From the NCBI RefSeq assembly GCF_030580865.1, contig NZ_JAUQSY010000004.1:186001-250000 (forward strand): DNA of 64,000 bases. The letters are read 5' to 3'. The stretch comes from Hymenobacter aranciens. Its GTDB lineage: Bacteria; Bacteroidota; Bacteroidia; Cytophagales; Hymenobacteraceae. The position numbers and the translations under genes are program-made. Each line of letters starts with the position of its first letter. Position 1 is the first letter of the stretch. The notes under the pieces are model-generated. The model was not told the DNA's origin. It made no database searches and worked only from the letters and a program-made list of their open reading frames with translations. Below are positions 35,242-44,300 of the stretch, piece by piece.

Positions 35242-38200
35242 CTACTTGGTCAGGTCGGGGATTTGGCCGGTGGCCTGGCGCTCGCGGGCGGCGGCGCGCA
35301 CGAGGCGGTGGGCGTCGGTGGTGAGTTGGGTTAGTAAACTATCCGGCAGATTGGGGTTTTGGAGCATGGCGAGGCGCTCGACCCAGGTGGCTTTGGGGTA
35401 GAGCCACTGTAGCCAGCCGGCATGAGTGGCAGCATCGGCGGCAGCGGCGGCACGGCCCAGCAAGGAGGCACCGTTTTCCAGATTGCGGCGCAGGGCGGCG
35501 GTGCGCATCAGCGGTTTCAGCTCGGGGGGGAGGTCGGGGCGCTGCAGTAGGGCGTAGCGAACGTCGCGGTCGGGGTGAGCCGCGAAGTGGTGCAGGTACT
35601 GGGCCGGCAGGCGAGGGTTGCGCACCAGCGCAAGGGCCGTATCCTCGTCGATGCGGGCAGCATCGGCGGACTGGTCGTAGCGGGCGGTGCCGGCTAATAG
35701 GCGGGTGAGCAGGTTTTCCAGAAACGCCGGGGTGGCTTTGGGGTGCGCAGCCAGGTAGCGAAACCACCACGGCGGCGCGGCCGTGGCGTCGTAAGCGTCG
35801 CGGGCCTCTAGCACGGCCTGCAGTACTTCCAGTGGCGCATGTTCGTTGTGGGATAACCTAATAGCCACCCAATCATCGTAGCGATTCTCCTGAGGCCGGT
35901 GGGCCAGTTCCAGCAGCATGGAGACGGGAGTATCCTTAAGCGCGGCAATGGTTTGAATCACTGCTTTGTCCCCATCTGCCAGGAGCATTTCGAGCACAAA
36001 GGCGGGCTTGTCGCTCACAAACAGTAACTGCTCCTTACGCTCTGGCTGAGTGATAAGCGACAATAGCGACTGGAATAGTTCGGGGGTAAGCCGGGGGTTT
36101 CTCAGCACGTAGCTGGCGATATTGTCATCGGGACAGCTCACCGCCTGCGCCAGCAGCTCATCTGGTGAGCTAGGGTTGCTGGCCAGTGAGTTTCGGCGAT
36201 AGTCACTGTAATCACGCGGTCCGTTGGCCAGCGGCGTCCAGATGTCCATTAGCACATCGGGGGGTGTAGCAGGATTACGAGCCAGCGTGTACTGCAGTTC
36301 CTGCGAAGCATTATGAGCCATTTCCCGCAGCAATTCGGGGGGCGTATTCCGGTTGCCGGCCAGCGTATCACGCGTGCTGACGGAAGCACCTACGTACCAA
36401 GCGGCCAGCAACTCGGGGGGCGTGCTGGGATTCGACAACAGGCGCTGCCGCATTTTTTTACCCGAACCGGGGCGGGCGGCCAGTTCGGCCAGAGTCGTTG
36501 GCGGAGTGGCTTTATTGTAGGCCACAGAATCACGCACTTTCCAGCAACGGTCGCGGCCCAGTTCGGCCAGCACCTCAGGCGGCGTATTGGCATTACTTCC
36601 CACGCGTTGCCGCACTTCCATCCGGTGGTCACGGGCCAGACGGGTGAGCACTTCGGGCGGCATGCGGGGGTTGTGCGCAGCAGCGGCCCGCACTTTGCCG
36701 ATGCGGTCATTGGCTAATTTTTGGAGCACCGTTATGTCTTCCAGGCAATAACCCACGGAGGCCCGCAAAGCCGACGTAGGCGAGTTAGCCCACTCGGCAA
36801 GGTCGGCTTCCTTGTATTCGCCTCGAATTACCCGCAGCCGGCGAGCCTCGTCGGCTGGAGGAATGGGTGGGGGTTCCTGGCGCGGCGGCAATCCTTGGGC
36901 CTGGCGGGCAGCGGCAGCCTCCTGTTGCTTTCGTTTATGCTCCTGGTCCTGGTGCTGCTTCCAGGGCAAGGTCAGGTCCCAGGCAGGTGTGGGGGGACGG
37001 GTATCGGCGGGCTCATCTCCGTACTCATGCGCGAATTCCAGCAAGTGGTAGGGAGTGCGTGGATGCACCGAAGCACGCAGCCGCACCCGGCTACTGGGGT
37101 CGAACAGCAGTTCCAGATGAAGCGCCTGGGGCAGTTGGGGCGAGCAGGCAACTACTTTGCGCACCTCCTTTTCCGCATCCCGGCCCAGCACTTCGAGCGC
37201 GGGCAGCGGGCACACCGGATTCTTAGCCAAAGCTATTTGCACCTGCATATCGGTGTCAGTTGCCAATGGCAACAGGGCCTCGGGGGGAGTGCGGCGGTTG
37301 CGGGCGGCGGCCGCCCGCACCGGGCCGGCCACATCGGTAGCCAGCACGGCCAATGCCTGGGGGCTGGTAGAAACATTGCGGCCCACTCGCCGCCGAATAT
37401 CATAGTCAGCACTGCGGGCCAGACTGGTGAGCAGGGCCTCGGGGGTGCGGGAGTTGGCCGCCAGGCGTTGCCGAATATCGGCATCGGTGCCGCTGCCTAG
37501 CGTGAGGGCCAGCGCGGGAGTAAGCTGCGGATGACCCGCCACCAGCCGGCGCACCCGGATGTGCGGGCTGCGGGCCAGCTGGGCCAGCACGTCGGGCGGC
37601 AATGAGCGCTGCTGCACTATCCACATTTGCCAGGCCAGGCCGCTGTTCATCAGTCGGCGCACTTCGGCTTCCGTCAGGGGCGCGCGCCCTTCCAGCCACG
37701 TCTGGTCGTAGCTGCCGTATTTCGACACGTAGGGTTCGGTCCGCCGCTCGCCATACGCCCGTTTTAAGAGGCTGCCCACCTGTTTCAGAACTGGGGAAGC
37801 ATCGGGGCGCTTGCTGCTGTTGAGCAGAGCATTTCGCAGGCCGCTGCTATTGGTAGCCGCCAGGGCTTCCAGAAGCCACGGTGGCACTACATCCAAGTCG
37901 AGCAGCTCCGGCAGCGTGGCCCGCTGAGCGGGCAGCTTTTCCAGCTCCTGCCGCAGCTGCTGGTGCCAGTCAACCGGCTCCGCTTCGCTTTCGGCAGCCA
38001 GTGCGCTCACGTGAAACTTCGCTCCCTCGCGCACCTCCCTATCCGGGTGCCGGGCCAGGGTTTGGAGGATGAGCGGCGGCACCTCCTCGCGGCGCACCAG
38101 GGCCCGCAGCACCCGCAGCGGCAGCCGGTGGGGCAGGCCGGGGTCTTCGAGCAGCAGCAGGGGCAGCACGGGGTTTTCCAGAAAGTCGGCCCAGTAGCGG

Positions 38201-38388
38201 CCAGCCAGGTGCAACAGGTCGGCGGGCGGGGTGTTGGGGTTGCGAGCCACGGCCTGCTTGATGGCGCGGGAGTTGGCGCCCCGAGCCAGCTCGGCGAGCT
38301 GCTGGGGTGACGTGGCGGGGTCTTGGGCCAGGCGCAGGCGCTCGGCCAGCGGCGCCTCGTTGGCGTGGGAGTAAGGGGTAGCAGACAT
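35242..38388 (-). CDS. Giant LRV/HEAT-like repeat protein linked to MoxR-VWA
   Basis: A 1048-residue protein with no signal peptide. Nearly the whole length consists of helical repeats of about 24 residues with consensus N-x-x-(T/S)-P-x-x-(L/V)-L-x-x-(L/W)-A (ANTPPEVLAELGRD, NPSTPPELLAAW, SHNEHAPLEVLQ). This is the pattern of leucine-rich-repeat-variant (LRV) proteins. Such superhelices bind other proteins. A short charged, Pro/Gln-rich break lies near residue 480-520 (KQHQDQEHKRKQQ). It is the first gene of the minus-strand group LRV-MoxR-VWA and probably acts with them as scaffold or target. I know of no enzyme motif in it. Confidence 0.8.
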   Translation of the reverse strand: MSATPYSHANEAPLAERLRLAQDPATSPQQLAELARGANSRAIKQAVARNPNTPPADLLHLAGRYWADFLENPVLPLLLLEDPGLPHRLPLRVLRALVRREEVPPLILQTLARHPDREVREGAKFHVSALAAESEAEPVDWHQQLRQELEKLPAQRATLPELLDLDVVPPWLLEALAATNSSGLRNALLNSSKRPDASPVLKQVGSLLKRAYGERRTEPYVSKYGSYDQTWLEGRAPLTEAEVRRLMNSGLAWQMWIVQQRSLPPDVLAQLARSPHIRVRRLVAGHPQLTPALALTLGSGTDADIRQRLAANSRTPEALLTSLARSADYDIRRRVGRNVSTSPQALAVLATDVAGPVRAAAARNRRTPPEALLPLATDTDMQVQIALAKNPVCPLPALEVLGRDAEKEVRKVVACSPQLPQALHLELLFDPSSRVRLRASVHPRTPYHLLEFAHEYGDEPADTRPPTPAWDLTLPWKQHQDQEHKRKQQEAAAARQAQGLPPRQEPPPIPPADEARRLRVIRGEYKEADLAEWANSPTSALRASVGYCLEDITVLQKLANDRIGKVRAAAAHNPRMPPEVLTRLARDHRMEVRQRVGSNANTPPEVLAELGRDRCWKVRDSVAYNKATPPTTLAELAARPGSGKKMRQRLLSNPSTPPELLAAWYVGASVSTRDTLAGNRNTPPELLREMAHNASQELQYTLARNPATPPDVLMDIWTPLANGPRDYSDYRRNSLASNPSSPDELLAQAVSCPDDNIASYVLRNPRLTPELFQSLLSLITQPERKEQLLFVSDKPAFVLEMLLADGDKAVIQTIAALKDTPVSMLLELAHRPQENRYDDWVAIRLSHNEHAPLEVLQAVLEARDAYDATAAPPWWFRYLAAHPKATPAFLENLLTRLLAGTARYDQSADAARIDEDTALALVRNPRLPAQYLHHFAAHPDRDVRYALLQRPDLPPELKPLMRTAALRRNLENGASLLGRAAAAADAATHAGWLQWLYPKATWVERLAMLQNPNLPDSLLTQLTTDAHRLVRAAARERQATGQIPDLTK

Positions 38389-38748
38389 CGGCAGTCGATT
38401 TTAAAGACCTTGACTGCGTGAATGTAGCCGACTTTTTTACTTCCTCAATACGCCGGCTTTTCGCGAAGCCAGATTTTTTTCAACGGCCGGCTGGCTCATT
38501 CCCGGACGCTTGTCCACCGATGGACGCTTTTTAGCCAGCCAGGCAAATGTTCTTTCTTATCAAATTGCTGATTTACATAAAATTAAAAAACTGGCACAAC
38601 TTCTGAATTTCATCAGACACCCAGCGACCTGACTGTTCAGAAACATACAGTTACCAGCCGGACAACTTTTCGTCAGCTCGCCGCATCTGCCGGCTTTCAG
38701 CAACTCTTAATTAACCCGTTTTTTCCAACTCTCTCACTTCATTACCCC
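38389..38748. other. 360-bp divergent intergenic region, AT-rich centre
   Basis: It separates the LRV gene (minus) from a secreted-protein gene (plus). It is clearly more AT-rich than the surroundings from about 38545 to 38660. It should hold promoters for both genes, but I found no full consensus match, repeat or small gene. Confidence 0.5.
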
Positions 38749-39180
38749 ATGAAAGCTTCCTTCACCTTCCGCCTCATTTCGCTCCTCACCCCGGCCCGTT
38801 GCCTGGGTTTGCTGGCCGTCGCCAGCCTGGGTTTCGCCCACAATGCTGCGGCCCAAACGGCCCCGCCCGTGCGCATCGCCCAGGTCGATGCCACCAACCT
38901 GCGTCTGCGCATCGACAACCCTGCGCAGCAGCGCAGCCAGCTGTCGGTGGTGCGGCAGGCCAGCGGCCAGGTGCTGCATAGCACCACCTTTCGCGATGCC
39001 GCCTACGGCTGCCGGCTCAACTTCCGCAATCTGCCCGATGGCCAGTACAGCATCCTGCTCAAGGCTGGCCCCGAGCGCTACCGCTACACCGTGCAGGTGC
39101 AAAACCACGGCGCCACGGCCGCCGTGCGCGAAATGGCCACGCGCCAGACGCAAAACCTGCTAGCGACGGCCGAGCAATAG
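38749..39180 (+). CDS. Small secreted protein, unknown
   Basis: A 143-residue protein with a signal peptide (MKASFTFRLISLL...NAAAQ, about 36 residues). The mature part is a short beta-sandwich-like domain: IDNPAQQRSQLSVV, LNFRNLPDGQYSILLKAGPERYRYTVQVQ. This resembles the small 'interaction/extension' domains seen in Bacteroidota secreted proteins. No lipobox and no T9SS tail are present, so it is probably periplasmic. It is followed by a strong terminator and appears to be a single-gene unit. No function can be assigned. Confidence 0.75.
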   Translation: MKASFTFRLISLLTPARCLGLLAVASLGFAHNAAAQTAPPVRIAQVDATNLRLRIDNPAQQRSQLSVVRQASGQVLHSTTFRDAAYGCRLNFRNLPDGQYSILLKAGPERYRYTVQVQNHGATAAVREMATRQTQNLLATAEQ

Positions 39181-39208
39181 CGGCCGGGCTGCATAGGTTC
39201 CGTAATCA

Positions 39209-39242
39209 ATCCCCGGCCCGCCCACGGCCGGGGATTTTTTTT
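39209..39242 (+). terminator. Intrinsic terminator
   Basis: A 10-bp stem (39209-39218 with 39226-39235) and eight T follow 28 bp after the stop codon at 39180. Confidence 0.88.
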
Positions 39243-39305
39243 GCGGAGCAGGCAACGGTTTCGGGCCGCCGCCAGTCAACAACACCGAACGATTCCCTTT
39301 CTGCA

Positions 39306-40547
39306 ATGCGTCGCTTTTTACTTCTGCTTTCGCTGGCCGTATCCGCCACCGCCGCCCCGGCCCAAACCTGGACCACCCAGCGTCCGCCCGCCGGCCTGTT
39401 TGCGCTTACCGACGTGCATTTTACCGATGCCAGCCACGGCTACGCCTCGGCGGCCGTCGGCGGGCTGCTGAAAACCATGAACGGCGGCCAGACCTGGGCC
39501 AGCCTCCCCTCGGGCGTGCCGAGCAGCCTGCGCGACGTGCATTTCTCGTCGGCCGACTCGGGCTACGTGGTGGGCAACGTCGGCGTGGTTATTCGCACCG
39601 TGGATGGCGGCGCCAGCTGGCAGCGCCACGATTTGGCCAACAACGGCGCGTCGGTCAACGGCGTATATAGCCACAGCAGCCGCCGGGCGCTGGTGACGCA
39701 GGGCGACCAGATTTTCCGCACCACCAACGGCGGACAAACCTGGACCGTGGCCTACACCTACAATGGCGCCCTGCCCATCTTTACCTTCCGCTTCCTGGAA
39801 TTCGTGACGCCCAGCCTCGGCTACGCCGTGGGCGGCTACGCGGGCTCAATGGGCGGCACCACCCAGGTAGTGAAAACCACCGATGGCGGCGCTACCTGGA
39901 CGCTGCTGCCCAACCTGGTGGCGGGCGGCACGGCGGTGGGCCCAGCGGCGGCCGTGGCCTTCCCCACCGCGCAACACGGCTACGTGGCCGACGTGAACCG
40001 CCGCCTCTTCCGCACCACCGATGGCGGCCAGACCTGGACGTTGGCCGGCCAGAACAATTTCGGCTCGTTCTATGGCATGCACTTCGTGGGCCCCAGCACC
40101 GGCTACGGCGTGGGCGACACCGGCAACATCCAATACACCACCGACGGCGGCCAGACTTGGACCGCCCAGGGCACGAACACCGACGACACCTACGCCAACG
40201 TGTATTTTCCCGCACCCACCGTGGGCTACGCCGTGGGCAGCGATGCCGGCGCTGGCCCGCGCGTGTTGAAGTTTACGAACCCAATGGCCATCAAACCAGC
40301 CGGTCCGCTGGCAGGCCTGGTGGCTTATCCAAACCCTGCCACCACCGCCGTGCAGCTGCCGCCGCTGCCCGCCAGCCTCAGCGGCCAGGCCACCCTGCTG
40401 GCCGCCGATGGCCGCGTGGTGCTCCGCCAGCCGTTGAGGGCTGCTACGGCTTCTGCATTGCTTACTGCCAGCTTGCCCGCCGGCCTCTATGTGCTGCGCA
40501 TCGAAGCCGGGCAATATGCCACGCAGCAGAAGCTGATGGTGAAATAA
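39306..40547 (+). CDS. Secreted YCF48/BNR-repeat beta-propeller with T9SS tail
   Basis: A 413-residue protein with a signal peptide (MRRFLLLLSLAVSATAAPAQ). At least six repeats carry the Asp-box-like motif (T-x-D/N-G-G-Q/A-T/S-W), for example KTMNGGQTWA, RTTDGGQTWT and YTTDGGQTWT, with GYVVGN/GYAVGG strands between. This is the photosystem-II-assembly (YCF48/Hcf136)-like propeller also found in many secreted Bacteroidota proteins. A T9SS tail closes the protein (AYPNPATT, GLYVLRIEAG, LMVK). It is probably cell-surface or released; the target is unknown. A terminator follows. Confidence 0.85.
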   Translation: MRRFLLLLSLAVSATAAPAQTWTTQRPPAGLFALTDVHFTDASHGYASAAVGGLLKTMNGGQTWASLPSGVPSSLRDVHFSSADSGYVVGNVGVVIRTVDGGASWQRHDLANNGASVNGVYSHSSRRALVTQGDQIFRTTNGGQTWTVAYTYNGALPIFTFRFLEFVTPSLGYAVGGYAGSMGGTTQVVKTTDGGATWTLLPNLVAGGTAVGPAAAVAFPTAQHGYVADVNRRLFRTTDGGQTWTLAGQNNFGSFYGMHFVGPSTGYGVGDTGNIQYTTDGGQTWTAQGTNTDDTYANVYFPAPTVGYAVGSDAGAGPRVLKFTNPMAIKPAGPLAGLVAYPNPATTAVQLPPLPASLSGQATLLAADGRVVLRQPLRAATASALLTASLPAGLYVLRIEAGQYATQQKLMVK

Positions 40548-40585
40548 CTATGCAGGGGCGGGACTGCTCCCGCCCCGACAAGCAA

Positions 40586-40617
40586 AAGGCCCGGTAGCGT
40601 GTGCTACCGGGCCTTCT
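40586..40617. terminator. Bidirectional terminator
   Basis: A 13-bp stem (40586-40598 with 40603-40615) and loop GTGT, then TT, lies between convergent genes ending at 40547 and 40637. Confidence 0.85.
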
Positions 40618-40636
40618 TATTGGCTGCTGCTACCGG

Positions 40637-41191
40637 CTAGCGGCGGCGCTTGTGGCTGCTTTTCTTCGCCGATGACGATTTGCTGCTCTTGTGGGCGCTG
40701 CTTTTCTTGCTGCTGGCCTTTTTCGTGCTGCTCTTTTTGCTGCTCGATTTCGAGTGCGCTTTGGAGCTGCTTTTCTTGCTGCTGTGGGTGCTATGCTTCT
40801 TGCTGCTCGATTTGGCGTGCGTGCTGCGCGTGGTGTGGTGCACGCGGCGGGCCGCGTGGGCCCGGGTGCTGTGCACGATGCGGGTGTCGCGGGCCGGGGC
40901 AGCCGCTTCCTCCACCGTTCGCACCTCGTCAGTAACGGGGGCGTTGGCGTGGGCCGTCACGTTGTTGGCATCCGTCTCGGGCGAGGCGGTGATGTCTTCG
41001 TTGGCGGCCTTCGGTGCGTCGGCCGCGATTTGCTTGCGACGCACGGGCATCAGAAAGTCGCGCTCAGCGCGCTCGCGGATGCTGAGCTTTTCTTCGCCCG
41101 GCAACTTGGTGACGGCGGGCGTTTTATCGGCTTGGGCGTGGGCGCTACTCACAGTCAGAATTATGGCAAACAGGGCCAGCAATTGCTTCAT
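40637..41191 (-). CDS. Exported protein with lysine/serine-rich histone-like tail
   Basis: A 184-residue protein with a signal peptide (MKQLLALFAIILTVSSAHAQ). A middle part (residues 21-100) is charged and Ala-rich. The last ~70 residues are almost only Ser, Lys, His, Ala and Thr (HAKSSSKKHSTHSSKKSSS...SSHKRRR). Bacterial histone-H1-like proteins have such tails but lack export signals, so this one is odd. After export it would be a very basic polymer, able to bind DNA, acidic polysaccharide or lipopolysaccharide. A good promoter (41223-41253) precedes it. No family is recognised with certainty. Confidence 0.75.
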   Translation of the reverse strand: MKQLLALFAIILTVSSAHAQADKTPAVTKLPGEEKLSIRERAERDFLMPVRRKQIAADAPKAANEDITASPETDANNVTAHANAPVTDEVRTVEEAAAPARDTRIVHSTRAHAARRVHHTTRSTHAKSSSKKHSTHSSKKSSSKAHSKSSSKKSSTKKASSKKSSAHKSSKSSSAKKSSHKRRR

Positions 41192-41222
41192 TTCGGAATA
41201 TTATATGGCACGGTCGAAGCTA

Positions 41223-41253
41223 CAAAGCTAGCCCTCACCTCGCCGGAATCCAA
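41223..41253 (-). promoter_or_regulatory. Bacteroidota promoter for the lysine-rich protein
   Basis: On the minus strand, TTG (41253-41251), 20 nt, then TAGCTTTG (41230-41223). The -7 box is identical to that at 47879-47886. Transcription would begin about 25 nt before the ATG. Confidence 0.75.
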
Positions 41254-41329
41254 GATTGAGCCTGATTCTCCCCGGTGAGTGCAATTTTATCACCGGTGAG
41301 TGGCAGTTTTCAGACGGCCAATGGCTACA

Positions 41330-41369
41330 AGAACGTGTACCCCGACCTTCGGTTCGGGGTACACGTTCT
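41330..41369 (-). terminator. Terminator overlapping the macroglobulin stop codon
   Basis: A perfect 16-bp stem (41330-41345 with 41354-41369) around an 8-nt loop. The stop codon (41368-41370) is part of the stem. Confidence 0.75.
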
Positions 41370-44300
41370 ATCGCCCAATCGTCAGCCTGCCACCGGCCGA
41401 GTGCGACCCAAACTCCGGCGCGTACAAACACTGCACCTGGCTCAGGCCACCCGAGAAATCACCGGCCTGGCTGGCCCGCAAACGGTACTCAAACACGTGC
41501 GTACCGCGCGGCACCGCGCTCAGGAAGAAGTTGGTCGCCGCATCACGCGGACTCTCATAATACCCCAGCCCATTCTGGTAGCGGTAGCCGCTGGTCTGGG
41601 CGATGGGCTCGAGGCCGGCGGCGCGCTGGTCCTTGAGATGCACGTACTCCAGCTCGCGGTCGGTGCGCAGCACCAGGCGCACTACCAGCGCGTCGCCCAC
41701 TTTCAGGGGCGAAGTGGCGGTGAGCTTTTCGAGCTGCGGGCCGGCGGCGGTGCGGGTTTCGCGGTAGAGCTCGCGGGTGAGGCTGAGGGGCGTGGCGGCG
41801 GGCGTAATCTTGTCGAGGTCCTCGAAATACTGCCAGTACAAAGCGCCCCAGGCTACGCCGGCGTCGGTTTTCTGCACCCGCACCTTGCCTTGCGCGGGCT
41901 TGATTTCGGCGGCGGCCCAGGTGGTTTTGAAGTAGCCGGTGCCGGCCTGGGCGGCTTCGGGGCGCACGGTTTCGCCGCCCACCGTTATTTGCAGGGGCTG
42001 GCTGGGCGTGAGCCAGTCGGAGCCGCGTAGCAGCAGGGCGTAGCAGGCGTCGGCGGTGGCGCGGGTGCTTTCCCAGCTGTGGGTTTGCTTCTGCTTGAGC
42101 AGCCAGAGCTTCATCTCATCCACCGATTTCTGGTCGGCTTTCACTTCGTGGAAGGCTTCGATGAGCGTGGCCTGGGTTTCGGTGGGGGCCTCGCGCCAGT
42201 AGTAGCCGCCGCGCACTTCCTTCCAGTACATGCCCAGCTCGGGCGAGTGCAGGGCGTTTTCCGAGAGGGCGCGCAGGATGTCCTGAGCGGCCGGGGCCTT
42301 AGCTGACGCTGACCTTTGGTTGGCGTTGGCGCGGAAAAGCAGCAGGGCCGTCTGGGCCTGCAGGTAGCGCGTCTGGGCGGGCCAGTAGGTAGCGGCCTGG
42401 CCGCGGTAGTAATCGTAGGCCGGTTTGGCGCTGGCCGGGATGGGCGCGGTCCAGAAGCTGCGGGCGTAGAGCGCCTGAATGTGCAGGTCGCCAATGTGCT
42501 GCTCGGCCAGCTTGATGCCTTTGATTTTGCGCAGCTCGGCGTAGTCGCGGGCCAGGGCGTTGTCGAGGTAGCGCTGGGCGTCCTGCAGGATGTTGCGGGC
42601 CACGTCGTCCTGCTCGGCATCGAAGGCGCCCAGCTTTTTCAGCTTGCCAAAACCCGCCACGATGAGCTGGGTGATGTAGCGGTCGTCGGGCATTTTCTCG
42701 AACCACGGGAAGGCGCCGCTGCCGAGCTGCATGCGCTGGAGCTTGGCTAGGGCGGCGGTGGTTTCGGCGCGCAGCCGCACTTCGTCAAACAAGGTGCTGA
42801 GGCGGGCCAGGCGCTCGGTTTCGCCCTGGGCGTCGCGCACCCAGGGTGTTTCCTGGAGCAGCAGGTTTTTGAGCTCCTGGTTCTGGGCCAGCTTGCTTTC
42901 GAGGGCGTTTTTCTGGGCGGCGGTGCCGTTCTGGGCCTGGCGGTTCCACTCGACCAGCACGGTTTTGAAGCGCGGGTTCGACTTCAGAATCTGGGCGGCC
43001 AGCAGGTTGGCGTAGAGGCGGCTGAATACCTGCTCCGAGCACTCGTAGGGGTACTCCATGAGGTAGGGCAGGCTCTGCACGGCGTACCAGGCAGGGTTGC
43101 TGGTCATTTCCAGCGTCAGGCTCTGGTTGCGGCGGGTGGGGCTGCTGGTGCTGCTGAGCTTGGTCAGGTCGAAGTCGCGCGTGGCCGGGCCCACGATGGG
43201 GAGGGGCAGGCTTTCGGTGACGAGAATGCGGTTGGGGAGGACGGGCAGGGTGTTTTCCTCGCCGTCGGTGAAGGTAGTATTCGTACCTCCGAGGTCCGAA
43301 TAACTACCCCCGAGGGTAGTTTTTGCACCTGTAAGGGTAGTTATTGGAGCTTTGAGGTCCGAAGTAGGTCCTCCGAGGGTAGTTTTTGCTCCTTCGAGGT
43401 CCTTATTAGGAGCTCCGAGGTGCTTTTTAGCTCGTCGCTGCTCCTTTTTAGTGCCTTTGGGGTCCGCCGAAGTACCTCCGTCGGTCTGCGCCACCACGCG
43501 GTAAGTCACGGCGGCCGGCGCGAAGTCACCCGGCAGCGCAATCTCCCAGCTCACGGCCGCGCTCTGCTGACCGTTGGCCGCCACGGCTTGCTGGGCGTTG
43601 CCTTTCAGCAGTTGGCTGGTAATGTCCTGCCCCGTGGCCGCATCGAGCAGAAACAGCTGGGCCGTGCCGCTCACCGCCGCGTCGGTCAGGTTCGAGAATT
43701 TGGCCTGGAAGGTGAACGAGTCGCCCTGCCGGAAAAAGCGCGGCGCGTTGGGCGTAATCTGAATTTGCTTTTGCGTGACGAGCTGCCGGGCCAGGCGGCC
43801 GGTGCGCAGGTTTTTGTCGTGGGCCAGGGTCAGCAGCTGCCAGCGCGTCACGGCCTCCGGCATCTGGAATTCGAGCACCACGTCGCCGTTCTTATCGGTG
43901 CGCAGGGCCGGCTGCCACAGGGCCGTTTCGCGGAAATCGGAGCGCGCCACGATGCCGCTGAGGTCGGCTTTGGGCGGGGCGGGGGGCGGCGGGGGCGGGG
44001 TGGCGTTGCCTGCGATAGCAACTTCTTTTAGCGCCATTCCACTAGGCGCAGCGGCCATTGCCGGAGCGGGCGCGGCCATCATCGCCATATCGGCGTTACT
44101 ATCCTGCACCACGACAGCGTTAGAATAGCCCAACGACCTCTTGCTTCGACTCAGGAGCTTTCCATGGATAATGTTTCCTCCACCAAGCCAATTATTCAGC
44201 ATCGGATACTCCAGTTCGCTCACGCCCGAATAAGGTGGGCTGAACAAACTCTGCCCATCCAGCTCCCCAAAATTCCCCGCCCATTCAAACCGCGAAGGGT

